From positions 18,434-82,433 of the forward strand of contig NZ_QKSM01000013.1 in NCBI RefSeq assembly GCF_003234185.1: 64,000 bases of DNA, written 5' to 3'. Below are positions 14,765 through 23,030 of the stretch, piece by piece. Position numbers and translations under genes: made by a program. The stretch's first letter is position 1. Every line of letters begins with the position of its first letter. A model generated the notes under the pieces. That model ran no database searches. It worked only from the letters and a program-made list of their open reading frames with translations, and was not told where the DNA came from. The DNA comes from Curtobacterium sp. MCSS17_008. Its GTDB lineage: Bacteria > Actinomycetota > Actinomycetes > Actinomycetales > Microbacteriaceae.

Positions 14765-16444
14765 TCAATCGGTTGGCGCACTCAACGCAGGCGATCCTTC
14801 ACGCGCGTCGTCCTCTGCTTTCTCCGAGTAGAGCTCGGGCTTCTGCGGTGGCACCGCAGCAGTTTCGATGATCATTGGCGCTTCAATCGGGTCCGGTACG
14901 CCCTGAAGGCCACTGAAGCGCCGTGCCTGAGTCACAAGACTCCGGTCGAGCGAGCCCGCGAAGGCGTTGTAGGCGCTAACGGTCTCGTTGATCTTCTTGG
15001 ACAACTTCGTGAGATGGCTGCCCAGTGTTCCGAGGCGCTTGTGGAGTTCCCGACCAGCATCATGAATTTGCTTAGCTTCGCCCGCCAGGCGCTCCTGCTT
15101 CCACACGTGACCGACTGTTCGTAACAGGGCAATAAGCGTCGACGGCGTCGCGATTATGACGTTCCGCTCGAACGCGTGCTCAAAGAGCGACGGGTCCTCG
15201 TCTAGTGCTGCGGCGAGGAACGGCTCCGCGGGCACGAACATCACTACAAATTCCGGCGTCCCGTCGACTGAATCCCAATATGCCTTAGCCCCGAGATCGT
15301 CAATGTGCTTGCGGAGATGGCGTGCATGAGCTGTCAGACGCTCAGCCCGGATACGTTCGTCCTGTGCTTCTAACGCTTCCAAATAACCACTAAACGCCAC
15401 TTTTGAATCCACGACTACCTGCTTGCCGCCCACGATTCGCACGATCATGTCCGGTCGGACCAGCCCGCCGTCCACATTGACCGACTCCTGCTCGGCAAAA
15501 TCGACGTGATTCACCATGCCCGAAGCTTCTACCACTCGGCGAAGCTGCAGCTCGCCCCACCGCCCGCGAACTTGAGGGGCGCGCAACGCAGTTACGAGCT
15601 GTCGGGTCTCGGATGAAAGTTGCTCAGAAGAACGTCGCATCGTGGCTAGTTGCTCCGTGAGCGCAGCGTTCGCCTCTCCGCGTGCCTTCTCCGCGTTAGT
15701 GACCTCAGCCTTCACGCTGTCGAGTGACTGCGCGATTGGATCCACAAGCTGCTTGACGGCCAACTCGCGCTGTTCCAACGCCACCTTGTTTGCGTCTTGC
15801 GATCGCTTGAATCGCTCGTCAGCTTGCTCCAGGAACTGCCGCGAGTTTACCTCTAGCGCCCGACGACTCAGCGTCTCGAATTCATCTGCAATACGCTTCT
15901 GATCCGCACGGAGCTGCTCGAGCTGCTCGCCGGCCCGCTGGCGCTCGTCAGCCAAGAGCTTGTCGCCAAGAGCCTTCACGGCAGCAAGTTCGTCCGCATG
16001 GCGCTGGCGTTCTTCCGCTAGCACTCGTTCGGCTCTTTGCTGCGCCTCGCTATGACGCTCTTGGAATTCCTGGTCCCGCAGCTTGCCCCGCTCCTCCGCG
16101 TCCGCTCGCTCCTGGTTGAGTCGCTCAGTAAACTCCGCCTGCTGGCGGTTTACCTGCGACTCCCACCTCTCCTCCATGCGCGCCACGTTCCCATCCGCAG
16201 CCTGTTGCGCAAGGGCTAAACGGTCCGCACCAGCCGTCCTTTCTTCAAGGACGAGACGCTGGGCTTCTGATCTCGCGCGATTCCGCTCTGCTTCGAGCGT
16301 GCCGAGCTGTGAGCGAAGGACCTGCAGCTCGTTGGTCGCTGACTGGCTGGCCGTTGTGCGACGAGCTCTCGCGGTGAGTTGGCCAACGAAGAAGGCGAGC
16401 ACGGCGAGGACGAGTGCCATGACGAGGATCAAGGTGAGCTGCAT
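14765..16444 (-). CDS. rmuC: DNA recombination protein RmuC
   Basis: RmuC-family proteins limit inversions at short repeats; the family has a restriction-nuclease-like core. The 559-residue product begins with one membrane helix (LILVMALVLAVLAFFVGQL), followed by a long coiled coil rich in E, Q, R and A (residues ~35-240). The RmuC domain follows: RAPQVRGRWGELQLRRVVE, VDSKVAFSGYLEAL, then WDSVDGTPEFVVMFVPAE and LIALLRTVGHVWKQE. The C-terminal 40 residues are variable. ATG 16,444 is convergent with hsdR. The gene is less GC-rich than the core genes to its right, so it probably belongs to the island. A chromosomal copy elsewhere is possible. Confidence 0.93.
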   Translation of the reverse strand: MQLTLILVMALVLAVLAFFVGQLTARARRTTASQSATNELQVLRSQLGTLEAERNRARSEAQRLVLEERTAGADRLALAQQAADGNVARMEERWESQVNRQQAEFTERLNQERADAEERGKLRDQEFQERHSEAQQRAERVLAEERQRHADELAAVKALGDKLLADERQRAGEQLEQLRADQKRIADEFETLSRRALEVNSRQFLEQADERFKRSQDANKVALEQRELAVKQLVDPIAQSLDSVKAEVTNAEKARGEANAALTEQLATMRRSSEQLSSETRQLVTALRAPQVRGRWGELQLRRVVEASGMVNHVDFAEQESVNVDGGLVRPDMIVRIVGGKQVVVDSKVAFSGYLEALEAQDERIRAERLTAHARHLRKHIDDLGAKAYWDSVDGTPEFVVMFVPAEPFLAAALDEDPSLFEHAFERNVIIATPSTLIALLRTVGHVWKQERLAGEAKQIHDAGRELHKRLGTLGSHLTKLSKKINETVSAYNAFAGSLDRSLVTQARRFSGLQGVPDPIEAPMIIETAAVPPQKPELYSEKAEDDAREGSPALSAPTD

Positions 16445-16920
16445 TCAGGTAGTCCACCACGAACGGCCGACACTGAGCGTCCTCCACTTCGAGGGGTGCG
16501 GTCGCGCAACGCCTATTGCGGTATCGAGTCCCAGCTAGTCGAGCTATTCGAGGGGAAAGGAGCGTGGTCATGCCGGATTACCGGCGACAGGTCTGGCGAC
16601 GTGTTGCTTTGCGGTATACCCCAGCGCCACAGTCGCGGCCGGCTGTACGCCTGTGGTTCTAGGGTCCCCCTCGGGCCTCTGCCACACATCTGTGCGCTGA
16701 TCTAGAGCTTCAGCGGCGCAACGCGGTGGCGAGGCCCAGTGAGACCGACGTGAAGGCTTGCGCTTCGCTGCGCACACTCGAGGAACAGGCGAGTGGGCCT
16801 GGCACACCGGGTCCGACGCGCCGTGGCTCACACCGCTGCCAAGGAGGAGGCAGGCACGGCGCGGAGTCGTGCGCTCAGGAGAGTGCACCAGAGATGCACC
16901 AAGGACGCGCCTCAAAAGAA
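16445..16920. other. intergenic, 476 bases at the island edge
   Basis: No convincing gene is present between rmuC and the tRNA-Ser terminator. A 30-codon ORF (16,570-16,662) follows an AAAGGAG sequence but has no family resemblance. Composition is mixed, and this is where a right-hand attachment site of an element using the tRNA 3' end would lie. Confidence 0.4.
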
Positions 16921-16948
16921 GAAAACCCCCGCGTGAACGGGGGTTTTC
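16921..16948. terminator. intrinsic terminator of tRNA-Ser
   Basis: GAAAACCCCCG (16,921-16,931) and CGGGGGTTTTC (16,938-16,948) form a perfect 11-base stem with a 6-base loop. Read on the minus strand it lies immediately after the tRNA-Ser 3' end and ends in a T run. Confidence 0.9.
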
Positions 16949-16950
16949 TG

Positions 16951-17040
16951 TGGCGGTACCGGTGGGATTTGAACCCACGGTGGAGTTGCCCCCACACATG
17001 TTTTCGAGACATGCTCCTTAGGCCGCTCGGACACGGTACC
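16951..17040 (-). tRNA. tRNA-Ser (anticodon CGA)
   Basis: Read on the minus strand the gene starts GGTACCG at 17,040 and its 3' acceptor strand is CGGTACC followed by G and an encoded CCA (16,951-16,953). The anticodon arm is CATGT-CTCGAAA-ACATG, giving anticodon CGA. A long variable arm (GTGGGGGCAACTCCAC) and the T arm GTGGG-TTCAAAT-CCCAC confirm a class II serine tRNA. Its 3' end faces the island to the left, the usual arrangement for integration into a tRNA gene. Confidence 0.97.
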
Positions 17041-17181
17041 GGGATCGAGTTTACACGATCCGGGAGGCGCTCCTGACCACCGCCCGTCGACTCCCCTGCA
17101 CAGGCGGTGCCGTCTGCGTGGCCCTCCACCGGTCAGGCGCAGCAGAGTTCGCGACGAGCCTGTCCGCGTACGGTCTGCGGC

Positions 17182-18195
17182 ATGAAGACCCGCTCCCTCG
17201 TCGCCCTGCTCACGTCCGTCATCGGTGGCCTCGCCGTGGTGGGTGGCGGTGCGTTCGGTGCTCGTGCGGGCATCCGGGGTCAACGAGCGGCATCGCAGCG
17301 CGTGGTCGACATGCTCCCCGTGCACGCCGACTGGTGGCGGGAGCGCCTGCAGCACGAGGGCCAGCTGACCTACCTGGCGATCGGCGATTCAGCGGCCCAG
17401 GGCGTCGGCGCGACCACTCCGGGGCGCGGGTACGTCGGGCTGCTCGCCCGTCGCATCCGACACCGATCCCGCATGTCCGTCCGCGTCGTGAACCTCAGCG
17501 TGTCCGGCGCGACGACGTGGGGCGCGAAGAAGGACCAACTCCCGAAGTTGCGGAACTACGCGCCCGACGTCTGCACGGTGTCGATCGGCGCGAACGACAT
17601 CGCCGACTTCCACCCGGACAAGTTCGAGCGGAACATCCGAGAGATCTACAGCGCGGTCCCGTCGCACGCGATCGTCGCCGAACTGCCGTGCATGTTCGTG
17701 CCGGACCGGGAGCGCAAGGTGGCCGTTGCGAACGAGATCGTGCACCGGGTCGCCGACGAGCTCGGGCTGACGGTGGCACCGCTGCACGTCATCACGAAGC
17801 GGGTCGGGCTGCGCCGGACGTTCTTCAACAGCTACGGCGACCTGTTCCACCCGAACGACCGCGGGTACGAGATCTGGGCGAGCGCCTTCGAGCCGGCGGT
17901 CGACGCCCGCGTGGACACGGTCGCGGCGATCCGCCACTACCTCTCCGCGCGCGAGGCCGAGGACCTCGGGTCCGAGGCCGGCGCCGTCGCGAGCGCCCGC
18001 GCCGAGCAGGACTCCGAGCACGCGGCCGAGTTCGAGCACGGTGAGCGCCCGGGCCGGGTCGAGCGCCTGCGGCAGCGGATGACGGGCGGAATCCCCCTGC
18101 CGTACGAACGGGACCACGAGCAGGGGCGACAGCAGGGCCACGAGCGGCAGCAGCACCACGGGCGGCAGCACGGTGATGTCGGCGGACCGGCCTAG
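17182..18195 (+). CDS. SGNH/GDSL-family esterase or lipase, secreted or membrane anchored
   Basis: The 337-residue protein opens with a positively charged start and a hydrophobic helix (SLVALLTSVIGGLAVVGGGA), a signal peptide or anchor. The SGNH blocks follow: block I LAIGDSAAQ with Ser70, block III SIGANDI with Asn138, and block V DLFHPNDRG with Asp220 and His223. This is a complete catalytic set for ester hydrolysis. The C-terminal ~60 residues are charged, ending in a Gln/His-rich stretch (QGRQQGHERQQHHGRQ) that is low complexity. ATG 17,182 was chosen because the signal sequence begins there; no strong ribosome binding site is seen. The natural substrate is unknown. It ends 9 bases before radA and may be co-transcribed with it. 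Confidence 0.85.
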   Translation: MKTRSLVALLTSVIGGLAVVGGGAFGARAGIRGQRAASQRVVDMLPVHADWWRERLQHEGQLTYLAIGDSAAQGVGATTPGRGYVGLLARRIRHRSRMSVRVVNLSVSGATTWGAKKDQLPKLRNYAPDVCTVSIGANDIADFHPDKFERNIREIYSAVPSHAIVAELPCMFVPDRERKVAVANEIVHRVADELGLTVAPLHVITKRVGLRRTFFNSYGDLFHPNDRGYEIWASAFEPAVDARVDTVAAIRHYLSAREAEDLGSEAGAVASARAEQDSEHAAEFEHGERPGRVERLRQRMTGGIPLPYERDHEQGRQQGHERQQHHGRQHGDVGGPA

Positions 18196-18204
18196 CCTCG
18201 AGCC

Positions 18205-19566
18205 ATGGCGCGCACCCAGTCCCTCTACCGCTGCACCGAGTGCGGGTGGACCAGCATCAAGTGGGTCGGCCGCTGCGGCGAGTGCCAGGCGTGGGGCACC
18301 GTCGAGGACACGACGGCAGCCGCGGCGAGCACCCGTGGCACGGCTGCCGTCTCCGTCGCCGACACCCGGGTAGCGCGGCCGATCACCGAGGCCCGGGGCA
18401 CCGCGGTCCAGCGGTGGAACACCGGCATCGGCGAGTTCGACCGCGTACTTGGCGGCGGCATCGTGCCCGGGGCCGCCGTGCTCCTGTCCGGTGAGCCGGG
18501 CGTGGGCAAGTCGACGCTGCTGCTCGAGGTCGCCTCGCGGGCGGCGGCGACCGGCAAGCGCGTCCTGTACGTCAGCGCCGAGGAGTCCGTCGACCAGGTC
18601 CGGCTCCGCGCCGAGCGCACGAACGCCATGCACGACCAGCTCTACCTGGCGAGCGAGGTCGACCTCGGCGTCATCCTCGGGCAGATCGACCAGGTGCAGC
18701 CCGACCTGGTGATCGCCGACTCCGTGCAGACGATCTCGTCGAGCACGGTCGACGGCATCGCCGGTGGGACCTCGCAGGTGCGCGAGGTCGCCTCCACGCT
18801 CATCCGGGTGGCGAAGGAGCGGTCGCTCCCGGTCCTCATCGTCGGACACGTCACGAAGGACGGCACGATCGCCGGCCCCCGGCTGCTCGAACACCTGGTC
18901 GACGTCGTGTGCCACTTCGAGGGCGACCGGCAGACCGCACTGCGCTTCGTCCGCGCCCTGAAGAACCGCTTCGGCCCGACGGACGAGGTCGGGTGCTTCG
19001 ACATGGCCGGCGACGGCATCCACGAGGTCCCCGACCCGAGCGGCCTGTTCATGTCCCGGAACGGCACCCCGGTGTCCGGCACGTGCGTCACCGTCGCGCT
19101 CGAGGGGCGCCGAGCGCTCCCGGTCGAGGTGCAGGCGCTCGTCGTGCCGAGCTCGGCGCCGCAGCCGCGCCGGGTCGTCAACGGGGTCGACTCGTCACGC
19201 GTGGCCATGCTGCTCGCGGTCCTCGAACGACGGGCCGGCCTGAAGCTCTCCGACGCGGACGTCTACGTGTCCACGGTCGGCGGGATGAAGCTCACCGAGC
19301 CCGGCGCCGACCTGGCGATCGCACTGGCCTTGGCGAGTGCCGCGCGCGACCGCCCGTACCCGCACACGCTCGCGGCGGTGGGCGAGATCAGCCTCGCCGG
19401 CGAGATCCGTCCGGCGACCGGGGCGAAGCAGCGTGCGAACGAGGCCTCGCGGCTCGGCTTCACGACCGTCCTCGGCGCGGATGCCGAGCACCTGCGCGAG
19501 GCGCTGCGGGTCGCGTTCTCGCTCACGCAGTCCGTCCGGGAACGCGAGCTCGACCGAGCGTTCTGA
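18205..19566 (+). CDS. radA: DNA repair protein RadA
   Basis: RadA (Sms) is a RecA-like ATPase that promotes branch migration and processing of recombination intermediates. The 453-residue protein shows the N-terminal C4 zinc finger (Cys10, Cys13, Cys24, Cys27), the Walker A GEPGVGKST at 96-104, the RadA signature KNRFG at 253-257 and a C-terminal Lon-like domain (YVSTVGGMKLTEPGADLAIA). Length is typical. It starts at ATG 18,205. The final codons lie in the first unit of a 34-base tandem array, so the stop TGA is part of a repeat. Confidence 0.97.
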   Translation: MARTQSLYRCTECGWTSIKWVGRCGECQAWGTVEDTTAAAASTRGTAAVSVADTRVARPITEARGTAVQRWNTGIGEFDRVLGGGIVPGAAVLLSGEPGVGKSTLLLEVASRAAATGKRVLYVSAEESVDQVRLRAERTNAMHDQLYLASEVDLGVILGQIDQVQPDLVIADSVQTISSSTVDGIAGGTSQVREVASTLIRVAKERSLPVLIVGHVTKDGTIAGPRLLEHLVDVVCHFEGDRQTALRFVRALKNRFGPTDEVGCFDMAGDGIHEVPDPSGLFMSRNGTPVSGTCVTVALEGRRALPVEVQALVVPSSAPQPRRVVNGVDSSRVAMLLAVLERRAGLKLSDADVYVSTVGGMKLTEPGADLAIALALASAARDRPYPHTLAAVGEISLAGEIRPATGAKQRANEASRLGFTTVLGADAEHLREALRVAFSLTQSVRERELDRAF

Positions 19567-19695
19567 CGGGCCCGAGCGCCCAGCGCGAGCCGCGTTCTGA
19601 CGGGCCCGCGCGCCTACTACGAGCCGCGTTCAGACAGCCACGAGCGTCCAGCGCGAGCCGTGCTCTGACGGGCACGAGCGCCCGAGGGAGCCGGA
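19560..19695. repeat. four 34-base tandem repeats over the radA stop codon
   Basis: Four imperfect units of 34 bases run without gaps from 19,560. They begin GTTCTGACGGGCC, GTTCTGACGGGCC, GTTCAGACAGCCA and GCTCTGACGGGCA and share the core GAGC(G)...GAGCC. The first unit contains the last base of the penultimate codon, the final Phe codon and the TGA of radA. Confidence 0.85.
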
Positions 19696-19752
19696 CGACG
19701 GTGGTGACCCGCGCCTCCAGGCCGACCGGAGCCACCGATGCGACCGGTGCGA

Positions 19753-20136
19753 CTAGGCGCGGAGCGCCGCCAGCAGGTCCGAAGGGGTCGCCTGCATGGT
19801 GTGCGAACCAGCGATGTCGAAGAACACGCCCTCGAGCGAATCGAGGTGCGCGGCCAGGAACTCCTCGAGCCGCGGCCCGTCGTAGACCATGACCTGCCGG
19901 ATCTTCTCGTCCGGCACCATCGCGGTGTAGGCGTCCGCCGACGAGAAGAGCAGCAGGATGCGCTTGTCCGAGCCCTCACGGCCGAACACCCGGACCTCCA
20001 TGTCCTTCTTGCCGGTGACCAGCCGGGGGACGATCACGATGTCGTTCCGCAGCGCGAACGCGACCGCGGCGACGTCCTGCTTCGCGAGGGCCTCCTCGAG
20101 CTGCTCGCTCCGGAAGCGCTGTTCCTTGTCTGCCAT
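19753..20136 (-). CDS. conserved hypothetical protein, SseB-like fold suggested
   Basis: From ATG 20,136 the product is 127 residues (MADKEQRFRSEQLEEAL...). The middle alternates strands and helices (DIVIVPRLVTGKKDMEVRVF, LLLFSSADAYTAMVPDEKI, VMVYDGPRLEEFLAAHL), similar to SseB-type domains found in actinobacteria. It has no signal peptide or membrane segment. The frame is open further upstream, but that part crosses the intergenic region and is not protein-like, so the downstream ATG is used. It is convergent with radA and divergent from the cold-shock gene. Function unknown. Confidence 0.6.
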   Translation of the reverse strand: MADKEQRFRSEQLEEALAKQDVAAVAFALRNDIVIVPRLVTGKKDMEVRVFGREGSDKRILLLFSSADAYTAMVPDEKIRQVMVYDGPRLEEFLAAHLDSLEGVFFDIAGSHTMQATPSDLLAALRA

Positions 20137-20482
20137 CGCCCCTAGTCCACCAGATGATCCTGCGTCGGGCGACCAGGCGCGACGTCCGCGGATCCCGTGA
20201 TCATCCACAGAAGTCCGTTCTGGCTCTTCCATTGCAGCCACAGCACGGTAGGTTGGTCATAACCGCTCCGGCGGGAGTCCATCGTTCTTCTGGTGCTCCG
20301 CACCTTCGAGCGCCATCGGTCACTGACCTTCCCAGGTCGCCTGGCCCCGAACCCGTCCCGCCGGTCCATGCCCGCGGGACGCACTGATCCGACGACATCC
20401 GTCGGCGGATCGGCGGCAGCAAGTGCCGTCCCGCAAGAACAGGCACGAACGTCGCCTGGCAAGAAAGTTAAGGAACGCCATC
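20137..20482. other. cold-shock gene upstream region and long leader
   Basis: These 346 bases separate the divergent SseB-like and csp genes. A TAGGTT at about 20,250 could be a -10 element for csp, which would leave a 5' leader of roughly 200 bases, as cold-shock mRNAs often have. AAGGAA ends a few bases before the csp start. No other gene is visible. Confidence 0.4.
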
Positions 20483-20689
20483 ATGGCAACTGGGACCGTC
20501 AAGTGGTTCAACAACGAAAAGGGCTTCGGCTTCATCGCTCCGGACGACGGCAGCGCTGACGTCTTCGCGCACTTCTCCGCGATCTCGGGCAACGGCTACA
20601 AGTCGCTCGAAGAGAACCAGAAGGTGGAGTTCGAGATCACCGAGGGCCGCAAGGGCCCGCAGGCCGAGAACATCTCGGTCATCGGCTGA
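20483..20689 (+). CDS. cold-shock protein, CspA family
   Basis: The 68-residue protein is a single cold-shock domain that binds single-stranded RNA and DNA and acts as an RNA chaperone. It has RNP1 KGFGFI and RNP2 VFAHF and starts [18 protein letters not shown], as typical members do. ATG 20,483 has AAGGAAC 8 bases upstream. A terminator follows at 20,703-20,738, so it is monocistronic. The long upstream region suggests leader-based control. Confidence 0.96.
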   Translation: MATGTVKWFNNEKGFGFIAPDDGSADVFAHFSAISGNGYKSLEENQKVEFEITEGRKGPQAENISVIG

Positions 20690-20702
20690 CCTCAACTGCT
20701 CG

Positions 20703-20738
20703 GAACGGGCTCGTCGTCTTCGGACGGCGGGCCCGTTC
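20703..20738 (+). terminator. terminator after csp
   Basis: GAACGGGC (20,703-20,710) pairs with GCCCGTTC (20,731-20,738), with more G/C pairing possible inside. It lies 14 bases after the csp stop codon. Confidence 0.65.
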
Positions 20739-20823
20739 GCTGTCTGCAGGAACAGTGACGGAGTGCACCGACCTGTTCACCGGCGAACCGCCAGCACCGG
20801 GACCGGACAGCCCCACGCCGATT

Positions 20824-20838
20824 GCTAGACAACCTAGC
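20824..20838. promoter_or_regulatory. inverted repeat, candidate operator
   Basis: GCTAG-ACAAC-CTAGC is a dyad that extends imperfectly outward (TTGCTAG...CTAGCGA). It lies 22 bases before the ATG of a 38-codon ORF, in a position to overlap its promoter. The shape resembles operators of PadR-type repressors, but that is a guess. Confidence 0.4.
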
Positions 20839-20859
20839 GATCTGTCGTACCGTTGACGG

Positions 20860-20976
20860 ATGACTTCCCCACACCCCGGACCGGAAGACAGGGAACAGCC
20901 CTTCGACGTCGACGAGTTCCTCACCGACTTCCTGACGGGCCTGAGCCCCGACAGCCCCGAAGAACAGGGTCTCTAG
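20860..20976 (+). CDS. small acidic protein, 38 aa
   Basis: ATG 20,860 opens a 38-residue frame (MTSPHPGPEDREQ, then FDVDEFLTDFLTGL) ending at TAG 20,974-20,976. It is acidic with one amphipathic helix. A dyad lies just upstream, and its stop codon falls in a tandem repeat. There is no strong ribosome binding site (GACGG before the ATG). Third-position G/C preference is like that of real genes. No family is recognised. Confidence 0.45.
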   Translation: MTSPHPGPEDREQPFDVDEFLTDFLTGLSPDSPEEQGL

Positions 20977-21032
20977 CCCGGACACGCCCAACCGCTCCGG
21001 GCTCTACCCCGTACACGCCCAGCCGCTCCGGC
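20971..21032. repeat. two 31-base tandem repeats over a stop codon
   Basis: Units at 20,971-21,001 and 21,002-21,032 begin CTCTAGCCCG and CTCTACCCCG and share ACACGCCCA-CCGCTCCGG. The first contains the TAG stop of the 38-aa ORF; the second has lost it (CTCTAC). Confidence 0.85.
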
Positions 21033-21090
21033 CCGCGCCACGTCCGGGACGACCGTCACCCGGTTCCGACGACGCAGCGCACACCTCGCG

Positions 21091-21795
21091 TCAGTTGAGG
21101 ACGAACTGCGCCGACTCCTTCGACTCCAGGTCCCCCACCGCGACCTGCAGGTGGTAGCTAGCGCCACCCCCGGTGACCGACGGCCGCGACGAGTCGCACG
21201 TGGTGGTCGACGAGCGGGTGCGGTCCCACGCGATCGGCGGCGTCGTGAGCTCCTGACCCGCCTTGATCGTGACGTCCTGGTTCGTCCCACCGGTCTGGCA
21301 GTCCTTCGACGACCAGTACTGCTCCTCGCCGGAACTGATCGTCAGGACCTGCTGCGCCGACCCGAGGTCCATGTGGCAGTCGTCCGACCCGGTGTTCTTG
21401 ATCGACATCGCGATCTGCGGGTCCTCGGTCGGACCGTAGGTGCTCTTGTCGACCACGGGGGTGAGCTCGATCTGGTCCTTCGAGCAGGTCGCGGCGTCGC
21501 CGGAGCCGGAGCCAGAACCGGAACCGGAGCCGTCCCCGGACGCGGCCCCGGACGGCGACGCCGACGCGGACGGCGCACCCGCCGGGGTCGAGCCGGACGA
21601 TGCCGCGGAGTCCGACCCGGAGGAAGCGGACGCCGACGCTCCCGGCGCGGACGCCGACGACGCCCCGTTCCCGCGTCCGACGACGATCAGCACGACCACC
21701 ACGACGATGAGCAGCAGCACGCCGACGACGAGCGCGCGACGGCGCCAGTAGACACCGGGCGACTGGGGTCCGACGGGGTGGCGGAACGACGACAT
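21091..21795 (-). CDS. membrane-anchored hypothetical protein with low-complexity linker
   Basis: The 234-residue product has a short cytoplasmic start, one membrane helix (RALVVGVLLLIVVVVVLIVV), a Ser/Ala/Gly-rich linker of about 60 residues (including GSGSGSGSGSG) and an extracytoplasmic domain. That domain has four cysteines (ATCSKD, DDCHMD, KDCQTG, TTCDSS), likely two disulfides. The fold reads like an immunoglobulin-type beta sandwich (VDKSTYGPTEDPQIAMSI). ATG 21,795 was preferred over an in-frame TTG two codons earlier. No ribosome binding site is evident, so the mRNA may be leaderless. It resembles uncharacterised Microbacteriaceae surface proteins; function unknown. Confidence 0.7.
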   Translation of the reverse strand: MSSFRHPVGPQSPGVYWRRRALVVGVLLLIVVVVVLIVVGRGNGASSASAPGASASASSGSDSAASSGSTPAGAPSASASPSGAASGDGSGSGSGSGSGDAATCSKDQIELTPVVDKSTYGPTEDPQIAMSIKNTGSDDCHMDLGSAQQVLTISSGEEQYWSSKDCQTGGTNQDVTIKAGQELTTPPIAWDRTRSSTTTCDSSRPSVTGGGASYHLQVAVGDLESKESAQFVLN

Positions 21796-21858
21796 GCGCA
21801 AAGGGTAGGGCGAACCCGCCGCCCGGTCGCGGCGCGACGCCGAGGCGTCCCCGAAAGC

Positions 21859-21895
21859 GTCAGAGGATCCCCAGCCGAGGGACGGTCAGAGGATC
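21859..21895. repeat. direct repeat of the argA 3' end
   Basis: GTCAGAGGATC occurs at 21,859-21,869 and 21,885-21,895, a 26-base period. On the minus strand the second copy is GATCCTCTGAC, containing the Leu codon and the TGA stop of the acetyltransferase gene. The first copy lies just beyond the stop. Confidence 0.8.
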
Positions 21896-22440
21896 TTCAA
21901 CATGCGGGTGTTGCCGAGTGTGTTCGGCTTCACCCGGGCCAGGTCGAGGAACTCCGCGACCCCCTCGTCCGACGAGCGCACGAGTTCGGCGTACACGTCG
22001 GGCGAGACGACCTGCTCGCCGATCTCCAGGTACCCGTGCTTGGCGAAGAACTCGACCTCGAAGGTCAGGCAGAAGATCCGCGCGACCCCGAGCTCGCGGG
22101 CGTCGTGCTCGAGCGCCTCGAGCATGCGGTGCCCGACGCGCTTGTGGATCCAGTCGGCGTCGAGCGCGAGCGTGCGCACCTCGGCGATGTCGTCCCAGAA
22201 CACCGCGAGGGCACCGCAGCCGATCGGCACGCCGTCCGGCCCCTCGGCGATCCGGAACTGCTGGATCGAACCGTAGAGCGCGACGTTCTCCTTGCCGAGC
22301 AGGATGCGCCGGTCGACGTACGGGGCGATGAGTCGCTGGATGTGCGGCACGTCGGACGCGAGCGCCGGTCGCACCCGGATCCCGTGCTCGTCCCGCTCGT
22401 CGAACGCGTGCTTCCCGTGTCCCGTCATCCTCCCGAGCAT
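21886..22440 (-). CDS. argA: amino-acid N-acetyltransferase (NAGS-type, GNAT fold)
   Basis: The GNAT protein acetylates glutamate with acetyl-CoA, the first step of arginine synthesis in the short actinobacterial ArgA type. It shows VRPALASDVPHIQRLIAPYV, RRILLGKENVALYGSI, then CGALAVFWDDIAEVRTLAL and RIFCLTFEVEFFAKHGY (each a recognised block). ATG 22,440 gives 184 residues; the second ATG at 22,428 has GGAGG directly against it, which is too close for initiation. The protein lacks the amino-acid-kinase domain of E. coli ArgA, as expected. The 3' end is duplicated (see repeat). It stands alone, away from other arg genes. Confidence 0.85.
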   Translation of the reverse strand: MLGRMTGHGKHAFDERDEHGIRVRPALASDVPHIQRLIAPYVDRRILLGKENVALYGSIQQFRIAEGPDGVPIGCGALAVFWDDIAEVRTLALDADWIHKRVGHRMLEALEHDARELGVARIFCLTFEVEFFAKHGYLEIGEQVVSPDVYAELVRSSDEGVAEFLDLARVKPNTLGNTRMLKIL

Positions 22441-22559
22441 AGAGCGCGAGCATGCGTCATCCCGGGCCCGCAGGGGGACACGGCCCCTGGAGGTCGCCCA
22501 GGCTGACAGGCCTACCGTCCAACGGGAAACCGAGAGCACGACGAAACGAAGGAGCGAAC

Positions 22560-23012
22560 ATGCCCCAGATCATCGAGACCGTCGACGTCAACGTCCCGGT
22601 CCGTCAGGCGTACGACCAGTGGACCCGGTTCGAGGAGTTCCCCACGTTCCTCGACGAGGTCGAGAAGATCGTCCAGGTCGACGACAAGACCACCGACTGG
22701 ACCGTCAAGGTCGCCGGTCAGGAGCGCGACTTCCGCGCCGTCATCTCCGAGCAGCACCCCGACGAGCGCGTCGCGTGGACCGTCAAGGACGGCGAGGTCG
22801 AGCACGCCGGCGTCGTGACCTTCCACAAGCTCTCGGACACCGAGACCCGCGTCACCGCGCAGATCGACTGGGAGCCGACCGGCCTCCTCGAGAAGCTTGG
22901 TTCCGCCGTGGGCGTCGGTGGTCACGCCGTGAAGAAGGACCTGCAGAACTACAAGGAGCGCGTCGAGAACGCCCCGACCGAGCCGGGCTGGCGCGGCGAC
23001 GTCCAGGCCTAG
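22560..23012 (+). CDS. SRPBCC (START/cyclase-like) family protein
   Basis: The 150-residue protein matches the polyketide cyclase/dehydrase-type SRPBCC fold: IETVDVNVPVRQAYDQWTRF at the start, EEFPTFLDEVEKI, then VTAQIDWEPTG and a long C-terminal helix. These proteins bind hydrophobic ligands. Many actinobacterial single-domain members are of unknown role and often respond to stress. ATG 22,560 follows GAAGGAGCG, a good ribosome binding site. A 46-base palindrome follows the stop and may terminate transcription. Confidence 0.85.
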   Translation: MPQIIETVDVNVPVRQAYDQWTRFEEFPTFLDEVEKIVQVDDKTTDWTVKVAGQERDFRAVISEQHPDERVAWTVKDGEVEHAGVVTFHKLSDTETRVTAQIDWEPTGLLEKLGSAVGVGGHAVKKDLQNYKERVENAPTEPGWRGDVQA

Positions 23013-23030
23013 GACACTCCGCACAGACTG

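Noticed and set aside
16570..16662. A 30-codon ORF with an AAAGGAG upstream
   Set aside because: Too short and without family resemblance or coding bias to separate it from chance.
19560..19695. CRISPR-like array
   Set aside because: The units are directly tandem without spacers and too divergent. There are no cas genes in the window.
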